From: Aurelia coerulea
Lineage: Eukaryota > Cnidaria > Scyphozoa > Semaeostomeae > Ulmaridae
Direction of reading: 5' to 3'
Length of the DNA: 64,000 nucleotides
Assembly (NCBI GenBank): GCA_039566865.1
Contig: CM076944.1
Coordinates: forward strand, 5,416,501-5,480,500
Under the pieces are notes generated by a model, which was not told the DNA's origin, made no database searches, and saw nothing but the letters and a program-made list of their open reading frames with translations. Both the position numbers and the translations under genes were made by a program. Below, one piece after another: positions 61,671-64,000 of this stretch (the stretch's first letter is position 1; every line of letters begins with the position of its first letter).

Positions 61671-63095
61671 GCCCTTTGCTTTGCATAATGCCATGTCCGG
61701 AGCCGAGTCAAGACTCTTTCAACTTCAGGAAGACTCTTTTGAACTTCAGGGGCAGGGGACTCGCTTTTCCTTCTATAAATGACGAGCTTCAACAAGTTTT
61801 GAGATTTGCTATCAACGAGGAAACCGTAGATTACATTGTATTTTCTCAAAATTTCTCAATTAGTTTCCATTTAGTTTCCACTTTAGTCTCAATTAGTAAA
61901 ATTTCTCAATAAGTTTCCACTCGAAATCACGTTATTTGGAGAGTGTTTCCAGGTAGTTGTCGGAGCCTAACGAAATGTCCATATCTCCAAACACCAGAAT
62001 AGGCCCTTTAAATCCAAACAAAACGATCTATGACGTCTTAGCTGAGATTTTGTTAGGGAGAAGAAAATTGTATGTATGAACCTATCAAATTTACGGTGTC
62101 CAAAAGAATGACGTAATGAAATGGCAAAGAGAGATGGAGATTTGCAATATTTGTTTTCAACAAATCACAAATGCGTAGCATTCAATTTATATGTCATATG
62201 AGTTATATACATACAGCTTTACCTTTGCTTTAGGTTGAGAAATTCCTTAGCTGTTGAAAAGTAGAACCCCCCCCCCCTGTAATTAGAGATAGAGATATCT
62301 CCTCAAAAATCCATCGCTAGCTTCCATGAAAATCGCGACAACAATGACCAACCAAGAGACCGCATGTGCAAGGGAATCTGGATTAAACAGACCCCTTAAA
62401 TTTATGTTAAAAGGGGCAAGGAGAGTAGTTTCATACAAAGGCAACTGAGAAATGTATTTAATATTCATCACACTTTGAAGACTGCTAGAGATGAATCCTG
62501 CTGAAGAACTTACCAAAAGGGGTTGTTATCCCACAGTTTCTTGGCTCCGCATCGGACTACACCCAATGAATTCCACCCCATCAGATTTTCTCCCATGTTG
62601 TTGCCATTTTCCAATTAATCTATCATTTAAGCTTCAAAGTACTAATAGCTGAGTCTAATAATCTCGAATACAATTGATTCATAAAGTATTTTCATCTTAA
62701 GAGACGTCACACTGACTTCAAATCCACCCAATAAACATTCCCTCTTTTGTTGTTGGATACCCCCAGAAAGAGCAGCTGCAGAGCAAAACTTCATCATGAA
62801 CGAATCCAATATTTTTATCAGAAATTTTGAATCTGCAGACAATGTGTTTTAAACTAAGTGCAGATTAACAAAAGTTCGCACATTGCGAGGCATATCATGA
62901 ATAAGAGAAGAGAGTAAATATTGGATTAATGTGTAAGACCGTTCTCAGTTGAAGACTGTTGTATGACGATTTGGGATCAACTCTAAAGTGGGCAGAAGTT
63001 TTCGTCTATTTTGCGGACCAATAATCTAATTTCATAGACCCGTAAGAGCCTTCTTTGTTGAAGACTATTTGGAATCAATTTTACAGTGAGCCAAA
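61671..63095. other. No gene recognised
   Basis: Includes a C-run at 62267-62278. A 95-residue frame (61625-61912) begins inside the tandem duplication and has no recognised domain. Confidence 0.35.
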
Positions 63096-63099
63096 ATCA

Positions 63100-63275
63100 C
63101 GCCCTCAAAATTACTATGTCGACTCTCAATGCACCAAAGATCAACAAAACAGATATTCATCTTCATGTTAACAATCGAAGGGTAGTTTAAAAGTAATTTC
63201 TGATCGATTCAAGCTAAGATCTTGTCGTTAGCCCTTGCCAAATTTGTTACCTTTTTCCTGGGACACCAGGTCTAT
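63100..63275. mobile_element. Isolated right end of M2 family
   Basis: CACCAAAGATCAACAAAACA, ATCTTCATGTTAACAATCGA and CCTGGGACACCAGGT parallel the right TIR of 39732-40716 with about 75-80% identity by eye. Confidence 0.55.
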
Positions 63276-63666
63276 TGTGGCGCAATGTTCTGAAGTCTCT
63301 GCTTGCGTTAGATGTTAGGTGATGCGGACCATTGCCTGGTGGCCCAACCGTTTGTGGCTCCGTCAAGCAGGCATTTGGAGAAAAGGTCTGTTCCCTCAAG
63401 TCATGCATAAAAAATTGGACGGGAGAGAATTGCCGTTACAAAATATGAAAATAGGGTATTTTACGTTTACTATTCATGAACGGTAATTTCTCTTGCTCTT
63501 GTAAATAGTTGGTCTTTATTAGTTCTTGCGTTGGAGCTATTTTTTACAACCAATTTTAAAGAATTTTACAATAATAGTAATAATGATAATAACAAATAAA
63601 GGTAATAGCGGTTTAAGCCTGGTTTTTTCATAGTCGTAAACCGCCGTCATGTTGCCGCCGGCAATA

Positions 63667-63838
63667 AAGGTGAAGTTGCGTGAGTTGCGTGTTTAGCTCC
63701 AAACGCTGGGATTGCAGGAGTAGAAAAGATCTAATCGAGTCCACGACACCCTTGTCATGGCCCTCAAGTGGTGGGACTCTACCGGGTATCAAACCCTGTC
63801 CGCCTGACCGTTCTGGCTGCAAATCTTCTGCCATCTAC
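63667..63838 (-). mobile_element. tRNA-derived SINE, copy 3
   Basis: On the minus strand GCAGCCAGAACGGTCAGGCG, B box GGGTTTGATACCC, GGACTCGATTAGATCTTTTC and ATCCCAGCGTTTGGAGC, then a CTTCACC end. The A-box part is eroded. Confidence 0.75.
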
Positions 63839-64000
63839 CGTCTGCCATGCCCACGCCTGAATCTGAATTCCACCAGGAATAGCGAAAGATACCGTAACGA
63901 TGCCATAAGGATCGGGACAAGTTGAAATGACTCAAGTTTTTCCCAGTCGTAGTCATCCTGCCTGCAGCTGCAGACGGTACCTGGAGTATTAGTTTCTATA

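Noticed and set aside
61625..61912. 95-residue open frame
   Set aside because: Starts within the tandem duplication, no domain, and low-complexity repetition of SIS/SFHL near the end.

Overview
This window is animal nuclear DNA: AT-rich, intron-rich and crowded with DNA transposons, non-LTR retrotransposon debris and a tRNA-derived SINE. The one host gene I can support is ATG9, the multispanning lipid scramblase of autophagy, on the minus strand. The repeat content suggests a marine invertebrate, perhaps a cnidarian. That is an inference, and nothing seen here identifies the species.

ATG9 starts with an ATG at 45520 and runs leftwards. I reconstructed nine coding exons by joining canonical GT-AG splice sites in phase: 45412-45520, 44087-44195, 41220-41339, 36940-37075, 29216-29318, 25749-25848, 24205-24321, 19218-19235 (an 18-base microexon) and 15482-15581. 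They give 304 codons with no stop, covering the N-terminal sorting signals, the first membrane helices and the conserved ELTELDIYHRIL-type core. The rest of the protein must lie left of 15482, probably beyond the window edge. One short exon in intron 3 may be missed.

Almost everything from 15 to 45 kb is therefore ATG9 intron, and the introns are made of transposons. By target-site duplication and terminal inverted repeat (TIR) I see: TA-flanked Tc1/mariner-type elements with CCGGGTG tips, one nested in another; TTAA-flanked elements of two families; hAT-like elements with 8-base duplications, including very short ones of 39, 55 and 64 bases and G-tract-ended ones with internal repeats; a Mutator/foldback-like element with a 9-base duplication and 73-base subterminal repeats; and many uncharacterised foldbacks.

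Right of 45.5 kb (upstream of ATG9) there are three decayed reverse-transcriptase fragments, more short inverted-repeat elements (MITEs), two SINE copies and a tandem duplication, but no second gene I can defend. Left of 15 kb there are TTAA elements, hairpin MITEs, a tandem duplication, a non-LTR 3' end and a leucine-rich-repeat coding fragment. I found no rRNA, functional tRNA, CRISPR, operon or prokaryotic gene.
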